Part shown: positions 38,426-46,810 of the stretch, in pieces | Numbering within the stretch: position 1 is the first letter of the stretch | Layout: each line of letters starts with the position of its first letter | DNA from: Microbacterium sp. SORGH_AS_0888 | GTDB lineage: Bacteria; Actinomycetota; Actinomycetes; Actinomycetales; Microbacteriaceae | Reading direction: 5' to 3' | Assembly (NCBI RefSeq): GCF_030818905.1 | Contig: NZ_JAUTAZ010000001.1 | Span: forward strand, 372,001-436,000 | Length of the DNA stretch: 64,000 nucleotides | The notes under the pieces: model-generated | The model's database searches: none | What the model saw: the letters and a program-made list of their open reading frames with translations, nothing else | Told to the model about the DNA's origin: nothing | Program-made: the position numbers and the translations under genes

Positions 38426-38473
38426 ATGCGTTTCACCGTCTCGTCGTGGTGGTGGCTGCCCGAGCAGCCGTAG
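38426..38473 (+). CDS. Trp-rich leader peptide of trpS
   Basis: A 15-codon ORF, MRFTVSSWWWLPEQP, with three consecutive tryptophan codons (38447-38455). It lies 81 nt upstream of trpS. TAGCGT at 38414-38419 is seven nt before the ATG, so the leader is probably translated from a leaderless RNA. Ribosome stalling at these codons during Trp-tRNA shortage would control the hairpins that follow. Confidence 0.88.
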   Translation: MRFTVSSWWWLPEQP

Positions 38474-38505
38474 CGCACATTCGCGGGCTGCACGGCAGCC
38501 CGCGA
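38454..38505 (+). promoter_or_regulatory. Ribosome-mediated attenuator of trpS
   Basis: Four mutually complementary segments are visible: 1 GGCTGC (38454-38459, starting inside the third Trp codon), 2 GCAGCC (38464-38469), 3 GGCTGC (38486-38491), 4 GCAGCC (38495-38500). Segments 3:4 sit in a perfect 11-bp stem (38481-38491 with 38495-38505), while 2:3 can form the competing antiterminator. A stalled ribosome on the Trp codons masks segment 1 and favours 2:3. There is no T-run after 3:4, so termination may depend on a GC-rich hairpin or on Rho. Confidence 0.85.
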
Positions 38506-38554
38506 ACCCCGCGGTGACCTCTCTCCGTGCAGCTCCCTCGATCTAGGAGCACAC

Positions 38555-39589
38555 ATGGACTCATTCACCGCCACCGCCGCGCGCATGCCCGAACTGCGCG
38601 CTGAGATCGCGCGGCACCCCGAACGGTTCCGGGTCCTGACGGGGGAGCGCCCCACGGGCCGGCTTCATCTCGGGCACTACTTCGGCACCATACGGGAACG
38701 GGTCCGACTCCAGTCGCTCGGGGTCGAGACGTTCGTCGTCGTGGCCGACTACCAGGTCATCACCGACCGCGACGTGGCGAGAGACATCCGTGAGAATGTC
38801 TATGAGGCGGTGCTCGACTATCTCGCGGCAGGTCTCGATCCGCGGTCGACGACGATCTTCACTCACTCGGCAGTGCCTGCTTTGAATCAGCTCGTGCTTC
38901 CGTTCCTCAGCCTGGTCACCGAGGCGGAGCTGCATCGCAACCCGACGGTGAAGGCAGAACTGGCGGCATCGGGCCGTGCATTGAGCGGACTGCTGCTGAC
39001 GTACCCGGTGCACCAAGCCGCGGACATCCTCTTCTGCAAGGGCAATCTCGTCCCGGTCGGCAAGGACAACCTGCCGCACGTGGAGGTCACGCGCACGATC
39101 GCCCGTCGGTTCAACGAGCGCTACGGTGCCGTGTTTCCGGAGCCCGTCGGCCTGGTCACCAGCGCCCCCGAGTTGCCTGGGCTCGACGGGCGCAAGATGT
39201 CGAAGAGCTACGGCAACGCCATCGCACTCGGTATGACGGCCGACGAGACCGCCGCCGTCATCAGGCGTGCCCGCACCGACTCCGAGCGCACCATCACCTA
39301 CGACCCCGAGAATCGTCCGGAGGTGGCCGGCTTGCTCGCGACGGCCGCGGTCGTCCTGGGACGCACCCCCGCCGACATCGCAGACGAGATATGCGGCGCC
39401 GGGGCCGTCGCGCTCAAACGCCTCACCACCGAAGCCGTCAACGAGTTCCTTTCCGCGCACCGCGCCCGCCGCGCCGCTCTCAGCATCGAGGATGCGGCCG
39501 CCGTTCTACGAGCGGGGAACGAGCGAGCGCAGAACATCGCGAACGACACCCTGCACGAGGTCAGGAGCGCAATGGGGATGCTCTACTGA
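38555..39589 (+). CDS. trpS: Tryptophanyl-tRNA synthetase
   Basis: A 344-residue class I synthetase. The ATP-binding HIGH motif is GHYF in GRLHLGHYFG (about residues 34-41) and KMSKS is intact at about 213-217 (GRKMSKSYGN). AGGAG lies 4 nt before the ACAC-ATG start. It is preceded by a Trp leader peptide and attenuator. In Streptomyces an auxiliary, indolmycin-resistant TrpRS is controlled this way, so this copy could be the inducible one; whether the genome has a second trpS cannot be seen. Confidence 0.95.
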   Translation: MDSFTATAARMPELRAEIARHPERFRVLTGERPTGRLHLGHYFGTIRERVRLQSLGVETFVVVADYQVITDRDVARDIRENVYEAVLDYLAAGLDPRSTTIFTHSAVPALNQLVLPFLSLVTEAELHRNPTVKAELAASGRALSGLLLTYPVHQAADILFCKGNLVPVGKDNLPHVEVTRTIARRFNERYGAVFPEPVGLVTSAPELPGLDGRKMSKSYGNAIALGMTADETAAVIRRARTDSERTITYDPENRPEVAGLLATAAVVLGRTPADIADEICGAGAVALKRLTTEAVNEFLSAHRARRAALSIEDAAAVLRAGNERAQNIANDTLHEVRSAMGMLY

Positions 39590-39717
39590 CCTCGCCGCGC
39601 CTTCTGTCCACGTTGAGCGCTGCGCACAGTCGGTGGTGCCTCGGGTCCTTCTCCTCTCGTTCCGTGGTGGGGTCCCGCTCTCGCGAGTCGTCGTCCGGTG
39701 CCGGTGGGTCCGCGTCG

Positions 39718-40524
39718 CTAGAACAGCGCGTTCAGTTCGGAGTAGTCGATGGCCGGAGCCATGCGGCTGTATGTGCCGGCCCTCAGTAGCTCGGTGGCGG
39801 CGCCTCTGGCGACGGCGTATGCGGCTTGGGCGACGCCGGAGCCGAGGCTCACGCGAGCGACACCCACCCGTGCGAGCTCCGCGACGCTCGGCGCGCCGGG
39901 TCCGACCATGACGTTGAGCGGACCATCGACGGATTCGACGACCGACTCGATCGTGGCGACGTCGCGAAGCCCGGGCACGAACACGCCATTCGCTCCTGCG
40001 TCCAGGTAGCGGCGTGCACGGCCGACGGTCTCCCTCAGGAGATGATCGGGAGCGACGAGGTCAGCGAGGTACACGTCCGTCCGGGCATTGATGAACAGCG
40101 GGATCCCGACGCGATCCGCGCCCCGTCGCGCCGCTTTGATTCGATCGACGAGTTCGTCCGGCGCCAGCGCACCGTCCTCGATGTTGATCCCGACGGCGCC
40201 GGCTTCGAGCACAGCGTTCACCGTGCGCTCCACTCCGTCTGCATCGTCTGCGTAGCCGGCCTCTATGTCCACTGTGACCGGCACCGAGAGGGCGGCGGTG
40301 ATCCGTGCGGTCGCTGCGACAGCCTCCTCGCGCAGCAGCGAGTTGCCGTCCGGGCGTCCGAGTGCCCAAGCGATACCAGCGCTGGTCGTCGCGACGGCGT
40401 GGGCGCCGGCGCTCTCGACGAGTCGAGCGCTGGCGACGTCCCAGACGTTGGCGAGGAGGAGAGGCTGGTTCTGGTTCGTGTGGAGTGCGTGGAAGGCGGT
40501 GGCCCGCGCTGTCGTGTTCGTCAT
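39718..40524 (-). CDS. Isocitrate lyase / PEP-mutase family protein
   Basis: A 268-residue TIM-barrel enzyme of the phosphoenolpyruvate mutase/methylisocitrate lyase superfamily. PLLLANVWDVASARLVESAGA and the metal-binding VTVDIEAGYADD are typical, and INIEDGA follows. Superfamily members make or break C-C or C-P bonds; many such actinobacterial paralogues are annotated as carboxyphosphonoenolpyruvate phosphonomutase-like without proof. No phosphonate genes are nearby. The 39590-39717 gap holds nothing recognisable. Confidence 0.83.
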   Translation of the reverse strand: MTNTTARATAFHALHTNQNQPLLLANVWDVASARLVESAGAHAVATTSAGIAWALGRPDGNSLLREEAVAATARITAALSVPVTVDIEAGYADDADGVERTVNAVLEAGAVGINIEDGALAPDELVDRIKAARRGADRVGIPLFINARTDVYLADLVAPDHLLRETVGRARRYLDAGANGVFVPGLRDVATIESVVESVDGPLNVMVGPGAPSVAELARVGVARVSLGSGVAQAAYAVARGAATELLRAGTYSRMAPAIDYSELNALF

Positions 40525-40661
40525 CCGGCTAGTCCAGCCGAGTCCGCCGGCTGGCTCTGGCGGATTTCAGACGAGACGGGAGCGGTGCTGCGCCTGTCCC
40601 GACGGCGCGTCATCCACGATCTGCCGGCGATAGCGAGAGCATCTGCCGGCTGAGGTCGGCG

Positions 40662-41294
40662 TCAGCTCTTGGAGCCGGTGAAAGCGAGGGTGCCGCCGAG
40701 CCCGATCATCATCACGCCCCCCGCCCCGGACAGGGTCGAGACGCGCCGCGGCGACCTCGCGAACCACGCGCGAGCAGTGCCCGCCGTGACAGCCCACACG
40801 CTGTCGCATGCGAGGGCGAGAAGCTGGAAGGCCAGTCCGAGCAGGAGAAGCTGCGCCCAGACCGCGCCGGCGGCCGGGTCCACGAACTGCGGGAGCACGG
40901 CGACGAAGAACGCGATGGTCTTCGGGTTCGTGAGGCCCACGATGAACCCCTGTCGGAGGAGCTTCGCGGCTGACGCGGGCGCCCCCTGGGCGCTTCCCAC
41001 GTGCGCGTGGCGATGACGGATGGCTTGGACGCCGAGGTAGATCAGGTACAGGGCTCCGACGATCTTGATGACCGTGAAGGCGACGACGGATGCGGCGACG
41101 ATCGCTCCGAGCCCGAAGGCCACGGCGATCACCGCCGGCACCGTGCCAAGCGCGTTGCCGACCACACTCAGCACGCCGGCGCGTCGTCCGAGCGCGATGG
41201 AGCGGCCGATCACGAAGAGCACGCTGGGGCCGGGGATCACGATGATGACGACCGACGCGATCGCGAACGCCATCAGGTTCTCAATCGGGATCAC
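40662..41294 (-). CDS. LysE/RhtB-family amino-acid exporter
   Basis: A 210-residue six-helix exporter starting at a GTG. PGPSVLFVIGRSIALGRRAG and GFIVGLTNPKTIAFFVAVLPQF are family signatures. It is in the same direction as, and upstream of, the PEP-mutase-like gene, with a 137-nt gap. Confidence 0.88.
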   Translation of the reverse strand: MIPIENLMAFAIASVVIIVIPGPSVLFVIGRSIALGRRAGVLSVVGNALGTVPAVIAVAFGLGAIVAASVVAFTVIKIVGALYLIYLGVQAIRHRHAHVGSAQGAPASAAKLLRQGFIVGLTNPKTIAFFVAVLPQFVDPAAGAVWAQLLLLGLAFQLLALACDSVWAVTAGTARAWFARSPRRVSTLSGAGGVMMIGLGGTLAFTGSKS

Positions 41295-41459
41295 GCCCGA
41301 ACACTATCGCAATCCGCGTCCGCAGCACGCCGCTCCAGGGCCCCGCGACCGCCGGGTACCGGTCGGTGTCGGAATCGCTGCTCCCGCGCCGTCAAAGGAG
41401 AGACAGCGTGAGAGATCGTTGCCGAAGGGCACGTCCCGCGGAGAGCGACGTCCTGCGCT

Positions 41460-41914
41460 TCACAAACCGCTCAGGTCGAAGCCGAGATCTCGAACTCGCT
41501 GCGCGACGATCCGGATATCCGCTTCGGGGGTCGTTCGCCGGACCAAGCCGCCCGATCGTATGGGGATGAGCGCCAGGGCGTGCTCGACACCGTCGGATAG
41601 CCACCAGATCATGAATCGCGTGGGGAAGTGTTCGTCGTCTAAACGGATTGCGCGGCTGCGCTGGTCTGCGTGAATCGCCATCCTTCGTTCGACGCTGCCG
41701 CGATGCCACGCCCACACCTCGATCGTGTGTTGGCGCACGACGAGTTCCAACGCCGATGATCCCGAGAACAGTCGTTGTCGTCATCAGCACGCCCACCAGA
41801 AGAGGTGTCCGATCGCGACCGCCGGACGCGGCAAGCAAGGCACCCAAGGATGCGATGAAGATCACGCCCAGCACAAGACGCTGTCACGCAGAGCACGATC
41901 GCGCGCTTCTTCAA
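41460..41914 (-). pseudogene. Small membrane protein with two frameshifts beside IS481
   Basis: Three frames together read as one protein of about 150 residues: a start at TTG 41914 (KKRAIVLCVTA), a first transmembrane segment (LVLGVIFIASLGALLA), a second (LVGVLMTTTTVLGII), and a soluble tail (ELVVRQHTIEVWAWHRG to RDLGFDLSGL). Each join needs deletion of one G on the minus strand, near 41880 and at 41753-41754. The IS481 copy begins 8 bp upstream of the TTG, so the true start or promoter may have been lost. The family is not recognised. Confidence 0.6.
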
Positions 41915-41921
41915 CGGCTAG

Positions 41922-43026
41922 GTGTGCTGTCCGGGGACGTTGGTTGAGGTGTGACGCGATAGACGGGTGAGGACCTCCCGGTCGAGAGTGGAGCTGTCTA
42001 GTTCCCGCACTCGATGACCAAGGAGGTCCTCGTGACCCACGCTAACGCTGCGCTGACCCCTCGCCAACGCCTCCGCCTGGCCCGCCAAGTCGTCGACGAC
42101 GGCTGGTCTGTCGCTGCGGCGGCGACCTGCTTCCGAGTGTCATGGCGCACCGCGGACCGATGGGCTCGTCGTTACGTGGAGATGGGCGAGGCGGGGATGC
42201 TGGACCGTTCGTCACGGCCGCATCACAGCCCGAACAAGACCCCGCGAAGATTGGTCCGCAAAGTCGTGCACCTGCGGTGGAAGAAGCGGCTGGGACCAGT
42301 CGGTATCGGCGCTCAGCTCGGCATGCCCGCCTCGACCGTTCACGCGGTCCTCGCCCGGTGCCGGATCAATCGACTCAGCCATGTCGACGTCCGCACCGGT
42401 GAGCCCGCCCGCCGCTATGAGCACGAGCATCCCGGCTCGATGATCCATGTCGACGTCAAGAAGCTCGGCAACATCCCCGACGGCGGCGGCTGGCGCTACG
42501 TCGGACGTCTCCAGGGAGAGCGGAACAAGGCCATCACCGCGAAGAGGACCGGCAAACGCGGGATCGCCGGCGACATGATCACCGGCACGGCGTTCGTTCA
42601 TACCGTCATCGACGATCACTCCCGTGTCGCTTACGCCGAGATCCACGAGGACGAAACCGCCGCCACCGCCATCGCTGTTCTGCGTCGTGCGGTCGGCTGG
42701 TTCGCCGGCCGTGGCGTCACCGTCGAACGGGTGCTCTCCGACAACGGCTCCGCTTACCGCTCACACGCCTGGCGCGACGCCTGCGCCGAGCTCAGCATCC
42801 GACCGCAACGGACCCGGCCCTACCGTCCGCAGACGAACGGAAAGATCGAACGCTTCCACCGCACCCTCGCCGACGGCTGGGCATACGCACGGCACTACAA
42901 CTCCGAATCAGCCCGCCGCAACGCACTCCCGGCCTGGCTGCACTCCTACAATCACCACAGGCCCCACACCGCCATCGGCGGCCAACCACCCATCAGCAGA
43001 TTGACCAACCTGCCTGAACAGCACAG
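41922..43026 (+). mobile_element. IS481-family insertion sequence, copy A
   Basis: About 1.1 kb, with imperfect 22-bp ends (left GTGTGCTGTCCGGGGACG, right CTGTGCTGTTCAGGCAGG on the complementary strand) and CTAG on both sides (41918-41921 and 43027-43030). CTAG is the known target of IS481. It is oriented towards copy B. Confidence 0.87.
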
Positions 43027-43030
43027 CTAG
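42032..43030 (+). CDS. IS481-family transposase A
   Basis: A 332-residue DDE transposase with an N-terminal helix-turn-helix (SVAAAATCFRVSWRTADRWARRY) and an rve catalytic core: Asp in IHVDVKKLGNI, Asp in TVIDDHSRVAYAEI and Glu in GKIERFHRTLADGW. I chose the GTG at 42032 because AAGGAGG lies 5 nt upstream; copy B has the same arrangement and the same length. The stop codon TAG (43028-43030) lies in the CTAG target, outside the terminal repeat. Confidence 0.9.
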   Translation: MTHANAALTPRQRLRLARQVVDDGWSVAAAATCFRVSWRTADRWARRYVEMGEAGMLDRSSRPHHSPNKTPRRLVRKVVHLRWKKRLGPVGIGAQLGMPASTVHAVLARCRINRLSHVDVRTGEPARRYEHEHPGSMIHVDVKKLGNIPDGGGWRYVGRLQGERNKAITAKRTGKRGIAGDMITGTAFVHTVIDDHSRVAYAEIHEDETAATAIAVLRRAVGWFAGRGVTVERVLSDNGSAYRSHAWRDACAELSIRPQRTRPYRPQTNGKIERFHRTLADGWAYARHYNSESARRNALPAWLHSYNHHRPHTAIGGQPPISRLTNLPEQHS

Positions 43031-43967
43031 GGCGTGTTTGACAAAGGTTGGCGGCTTGGGCTGGGAGTCTCGGCGGGTGTCGCGGTTTCGGTTGCTCTCG
43101 GATGGTCAGTGGTCGTTGATCGAGGGGATGTTGCCTCGTCCTACGGGGCGGCCGGGTCGGAAGTTTTCTGATGCTCGGACGGTGGTGGAGGGGATCGTGT
43201 ATCGGTATCGGACGGGGATCGCGTGGCGTGATCTGCCGGAGGTGTTCGGGCCGTGGCAGACGGTATGGACCTGGCATCGTCGGATGGCGTTCGATGGGAC
43301 GTGGGATCGGGTGGCGGCGAAGATCACGGCGGCGGCGGATGCTGCGGGGATGGTCGACTGGTCGTTGTCGGTGGATTCCACGATCGCGCGTGCGCATCAG
43401 CATGTGACGAACACGACCCGCCTCACAGGGGGCTGGATCGAACTACAAGGATCTGACGCTCGAGTCGCCTGATCATGGCATCGGTCGCTCCCGAGGCGGT
43501 TTGTCGACGAAGATTCATCAGCTCGTCGATGGCAACGGACTCCCACTGGTCACGCTGATCACCCCGGGCCAGGCCGGGGACTCGCCGATGTTCCTGCCGC
43601 TGATGGCGCAGTTGCGCGTCGCCCGCGCCACCGGATGTCCGCGGACACGGCCGGACGCGGTCCGAGCCGACAAGGCGTACTCGTCTCGCGCGATCCGCGG
43701 GCATTTGCGCGACCGGCGGATCAAGGCCGTGATCCCCGAACCTGACGATCAGAAGGGACACCGCAAGCGACGCGGATCGCGAGGCGGACGCCCGGTCGCA
43801 CTCGACGCCGCCGACTACAAGAACCGAAACGTGATCGAGCGCGGCTACTGCCGAATCAAGCAGTGGCGGGGACTCGCGACCCGCTACGACAAGCACGCCG
43901 TGATCTACCGCGCCGCCGTCGTCCTCAACGCCGTCATCGCATGGACCAAGACATTGTCAGACACGCC
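43031..43967 (+). mobile_element. IS5-family insertion sequence (IS427-like) between the two IS481 copies
   Basis: 937 bp with 14-bp ends GGCGTGTTTGACAA and, inverted, GGCGTGTCTGACAA. It is flanked by CTAG at 43027-43030 and 43968-43971. It sits exactly at the junction of the two convergent IS481 elements. YTAR-type targets are usual for IS5 relatives. Confidence 0.88.
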
Positions 43968-43971
43968 CTAG
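43077..43971 (+). CDS. IS5-family transposase in two frames (OrfA/OrfB)
   Basis: OrfA runs to 43472 (SDGQWSLIEGMLPRPTGRPGR, a DUF4096-type N-terminus, with the first Asp in SVDSTIARAHQH). OrfB continues in the +1 frame through GIGRSRGGLSTKIHQLVDG to the Glu region VIERGYCRIKQWRGLATRYDK, with a stop at 43969-43971. The switch falls near the GGGGG run at 43427-43431 (TGAGSNYKDL after repair). Many IS427 relatives use programmed frameshifting here, so this may be natural. It could equally be another extra G. The TAG stop is supplied by the CTAG target. Confidence 0.8.
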
Positions 43972-44966
43972 CTGTGATGTCCGGGCAGGTTGTTCGCGAT
44001 TCTGCTGATGGGTGGGGCTCCGAGTGCGGAGTGGCGCCTGTGGTGATTGTAGAAGTGCAACCAGCCCGGGAGTGCTTCGCGGCGTGCGGCCTCTGAGGGG
44101 TAGAGCCTCGCGTAGGCCCAGCCATCGGCAAGAGTGCGGTGGAAGCGTTCGATCTTCCCGTTGGTTTGTGGCCGGTAGGGGCGGGTTTTCTTCGCGGTGA
44201 TCCCGAGCTCTGCGCAGGCGTCGCGCCAGGCATAGGACTTGTAGGCCGAACCGTTGTCGGAGAGGACGCGCTCGACAATGACACCTCGGTCGGCGAACCA
44301 GGTCACCGCGCGGTGCAGGACGCCGATCGCGGTCTGGGCTCTCTCGTCAGAGCAGATCTCCGCATAGGCGACGCGGGAGTGGTCGTCGATGACGGTGTGG
44401 ACGAACGCGGTGCCCAATCGTGGCTCGTAGCGGTCGTTCCTGCTCTTCATGCGGGTGGCGGTAGCCTCGCGGTTGCGCTCGCCCTGGACGCGGCCGACGA
44501 AGCGCCAACCGCCACCGTCAGGGATGTTGCCGAACTTCGTGACATCGACGTGGATCAGCGATCCAGGATGGTCGTGCTCGTAACGTCGGATCGGCTCTCC
44601 CGTGACCCGATCGATTGCGGAGAGCCGGTTGATGTGGCAGCGCACCAAGACCGCGTGGACAGTCGAGGCGGGCAAACCGAGCTCACCGGCGATCTGCACC
44701 GGCCCCAGTCGGCGCCGCCATCTTGCCTTCACGATCCGCTTGACCACTGGTAACGGCGTCTTCGTCGGCATCGAACGTGGACGGCTCGACCTGTCGGTCA
44801 TCCCTCCCGCGCCCTCAGTGCGGAATCTCGCCGCCCATTTGCGGGCAGTGACGGGCGAGACCATGAACATCTTCGCCGCGACCGATGGGGGCCAACCGCC
44901 CTCCACGATCAGGCGCGCCAACCGGAGTCGAGCGCGCGGGGTCAGAGCAGCGTGAGCGTGGGACAC
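43968..44966 (-). CDS. IS481-family transposase B
   Basis: A 332-residue DDE transposase: N-terminal HTH (PPSVAAKMFMVSPVTARKWAARF), then LIHVDVTKFGNI, TVIDDHSRVAYAEI and GKIERFHRTLADGW. The GTG at 44966 has AGGAGG 5 nt upstream; the longer frame to 45014 would run into the terminal repeat region. Its TAG stop is the complement of 43968-43970 and so is again provided by the target CTAG. Confidence 0.9.
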   Translation of the reverse strand: MSHAHAALTPRARLRLARLIVEGGWPPSVAAKMFMVSPVTARKWAARFRTEGAGGMTDRSSRPRSMPTKTPLPVVKRIVKARWRRRLGPVQIAGELGLPASTVHAVLVRCHINRLSAIDRVTGEPIRRYEHDHPGSLIHVDVTKFGNIPDGGGWRFVGRVQGERNREATATRMKSRNDRYEPRLGTAFVHTVIDDHSRVAYAEICSDERAQTAIGVLHRAVTWFADRGVIVERVLSDNGSAYKSYAWRDACAELGITAKKTRPYRPQTNGKIERFHRTLADGWAYARLYPSEAARREALPGWLHFYNHHRRHSALGAPPISRIANNLPGHHS

Positions 44967-45082
44967 GAGGGCCTCCTGGTTCGTGAAGCGGTTCCTTGAA
45001 CAGCTCCACTTCACAACCGGAGGTCCTCGCCCCTCAGCTCTTCACGACCGTGTCACCGAAACAACGTCCCTGGACATCACAC
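43972..45082 (-). mobile_element. IS481-family insertion sequence, copy B
   Basis: About 1.1 kb on the minus strand with ends of the type GTGTGATGTCCAGGGACG and CTGTGATGTCCGGGCAGG, flanked by CTAG (43968-43971 and 45083-45086). It is clearly diverged from copy A, so it is a different IS481 type and not a recent duplicate. Confidence 0.87.
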
Positions 45083-45086
45083 CTAG

Positions 45087-45378
45087 CCGCCTCGGGCTCT
45101 CGCGTCCGGTCGTCCCCTGCCGGACATCGTGTACAGAGTACCGAGCCGAAGGGGCGGGGCTGGTGTGTGGCGTGGCCATCGGCGTCGGACCCGCATCAGA
45201 GAGGTTCTGGCGGCGCGAGAAAAGTGTCAATGATCCTTGACGCGACCTTCGCTGCGCAACGGTCGAGGGATCGCCTCCGTAACCTCCTGTCATTGTCCGA
45301 CCACTGCTGTCACGCGTGATCGCTCTCCGGGTCGGCGGGGTCAATCTGGGTCTCCCGAGCAACGAAAGCGAGAGACCC
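45087..45378. other. 292-bp gap between the IS cluster and the monooxygenase gene
   Basis: No convincing gene. The last part holds an 8-bp hairpin TGGGTCTC (45347-45354) with GAGACCCA (45372-45379) that ends on the start codon of the next gene and could mask it. No recognised riboswitch pattern was seen. Confidence 0.5.
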
Positions 45379-46777
45379 ATGTCGACTTCTGTGTCGTCTT
45401 CCCCGGGCCGCCCTCTGCACTTCGCCGCGTTCGTGCAGAACACCCCGGGACACGTCGTGCACGGCACCTGGCGTCGGCTGACCGGCCGGCAGGCGGACGC
45501 GAATGACCTGCGCCTCTGGGTCGAGCTTGCCCGCACTCTCGAACGCGGCACGTTCGACGCGATCTTCTTCGCCGACATCATCGGCCTGTACAACGCGCAC
45601 AAGGGCGGCACCCGCAAGTTCATCCAATCGGGCGTGGGCATTCCCGCCAACGACCCGGCCGCGCTCGTCAGCGCCCTGGCCTACGCCACGGAACACCTCG
45701 GCATCGCCTACACGTCGTCGATCCTGCAGGAGCATCCGTTCAGCTTCGCCCGCCGCATCAGCACGCTCGACCACCTGACCCAGGGGCGGGTCGCGTGGAA
45801 CATCGTGACCAACACCCTCAGCAATGCGGCACGCAACTTCGGCTACGACGACCTCACCGAGCATGACGAGCGGTACCGCTGGGCCGACGAGTACGTGGAT
45901 GTCGTCTACAAGCTGTGGGAGGGCTCATGGGAGGACGACGCGCTCGTGATCGACCGCGAGAACGGCGTGTTCAACGACCCCGACAAGGTGCATCGCATCA
46001 ACCACGAGGGTCCGCGATACCGGGTCGAGGGCCCGCACCTCGTGAGTCCCTCACCGCAGCGCAGCCCGTTCCTCTTCCAGGCGGGGGCCTCTCCTGCCGG
46101 GCGTGACTTCGCGGCGCGCAATGCCGAGGCGGTGTTCCTGACCTCCGCGAACGTCGAGACGATCGCGGAGGACGCCGCCGACTTCCGTCGCCGCGCCGCC
46201 GCCTACGGTCGGGACGGCTCCGACATCAAGCTCTTCCAGGGGCTCCAGTTCGTCGTGGCGTCCACCGACGAAGAAGCCCGCCGTAAGGCGGCCGAGATCG
46301 ACGAGTGGATCGATGGCGAGGCTCAGCTCGCGCAGATGGGCGGAGTGGCGGGGGTCGACTTCGGTGATTTCGAGCTGGACTCGCCGATCGGCGAGGTCAA
46401 GGCGGAAGGAATGCAGTCGATCATCGACTGGGTGAACGCCGGCACCAAGGGTCGAGAGGCGACGGTGGGCGATCTCGGCCGCTTCCCTCGCGACCGGAAA
46501 CCGCCTGGTCGGGTCGCCCGAGACCATCGCCGATCAGCTCGCCCGATGGCGCGACGCGGGCGCGGACGGCATCCTCGTGATGAACAACGAGATCCCGGGC
46601 ACCTACAACGACTTCGTGGACTATCTCATCCCCGTGCTGCGCGAGCGCGGGCTGGCCCAGAAGGAGTACGCGCCGGGAACGTTGCGGCAGAAGCTGTTCG
46701 GTCGCGACCACCTGCCGGCGACCCATCCGGCCGCCGCATACCGCGGCGCCTTCGCCGAGGCCCCGGTCGCCGTCTGA
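45379..46777 (+). pseudogene. Flavin-dependent monooxygenase (NtaA/SnaA/DszA type), frameshifted
   Basis: A bacterial-luciferase-like FMNH2-dependent monooxygenase of about 465 residues. The N-terminal part is intact (RGTFDAIFFADIIGLYN, LDHLTQGRVAWNIVTN, RYRWADEYVDVVYKLW). The frame breaks at GG 46477-46478; deleting one G restores LAASLATGNRLVGSPETIAD and joins to the C-terminal NNEIPGTYNDFVDYLIPVLRERG. Relatives oxidise aminopolycarboxylates, sulfur heterocycles or streptogramin; the substrate is unknown. It is followed by a StyA-like monooxygenase and an exporter. Confidence 0.85.
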
Positions 46778-46810
46778 CCTCCACCGCTGAACAGAAAAGG
46801 AGAACTCGTC

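Noticed and set aside
43077..43971. IS5 transposase as a definite pseudogene
   Set aside because: Programmed frameshifting is common in this IS group and the shift lies at a G5 run, so the two-frame layout may be normal.
45347..45379. Riboswitch before the flavin monooxygenase
   Set aside because: Only one 8-bp hairpin was found and no conserved riboswitch core.
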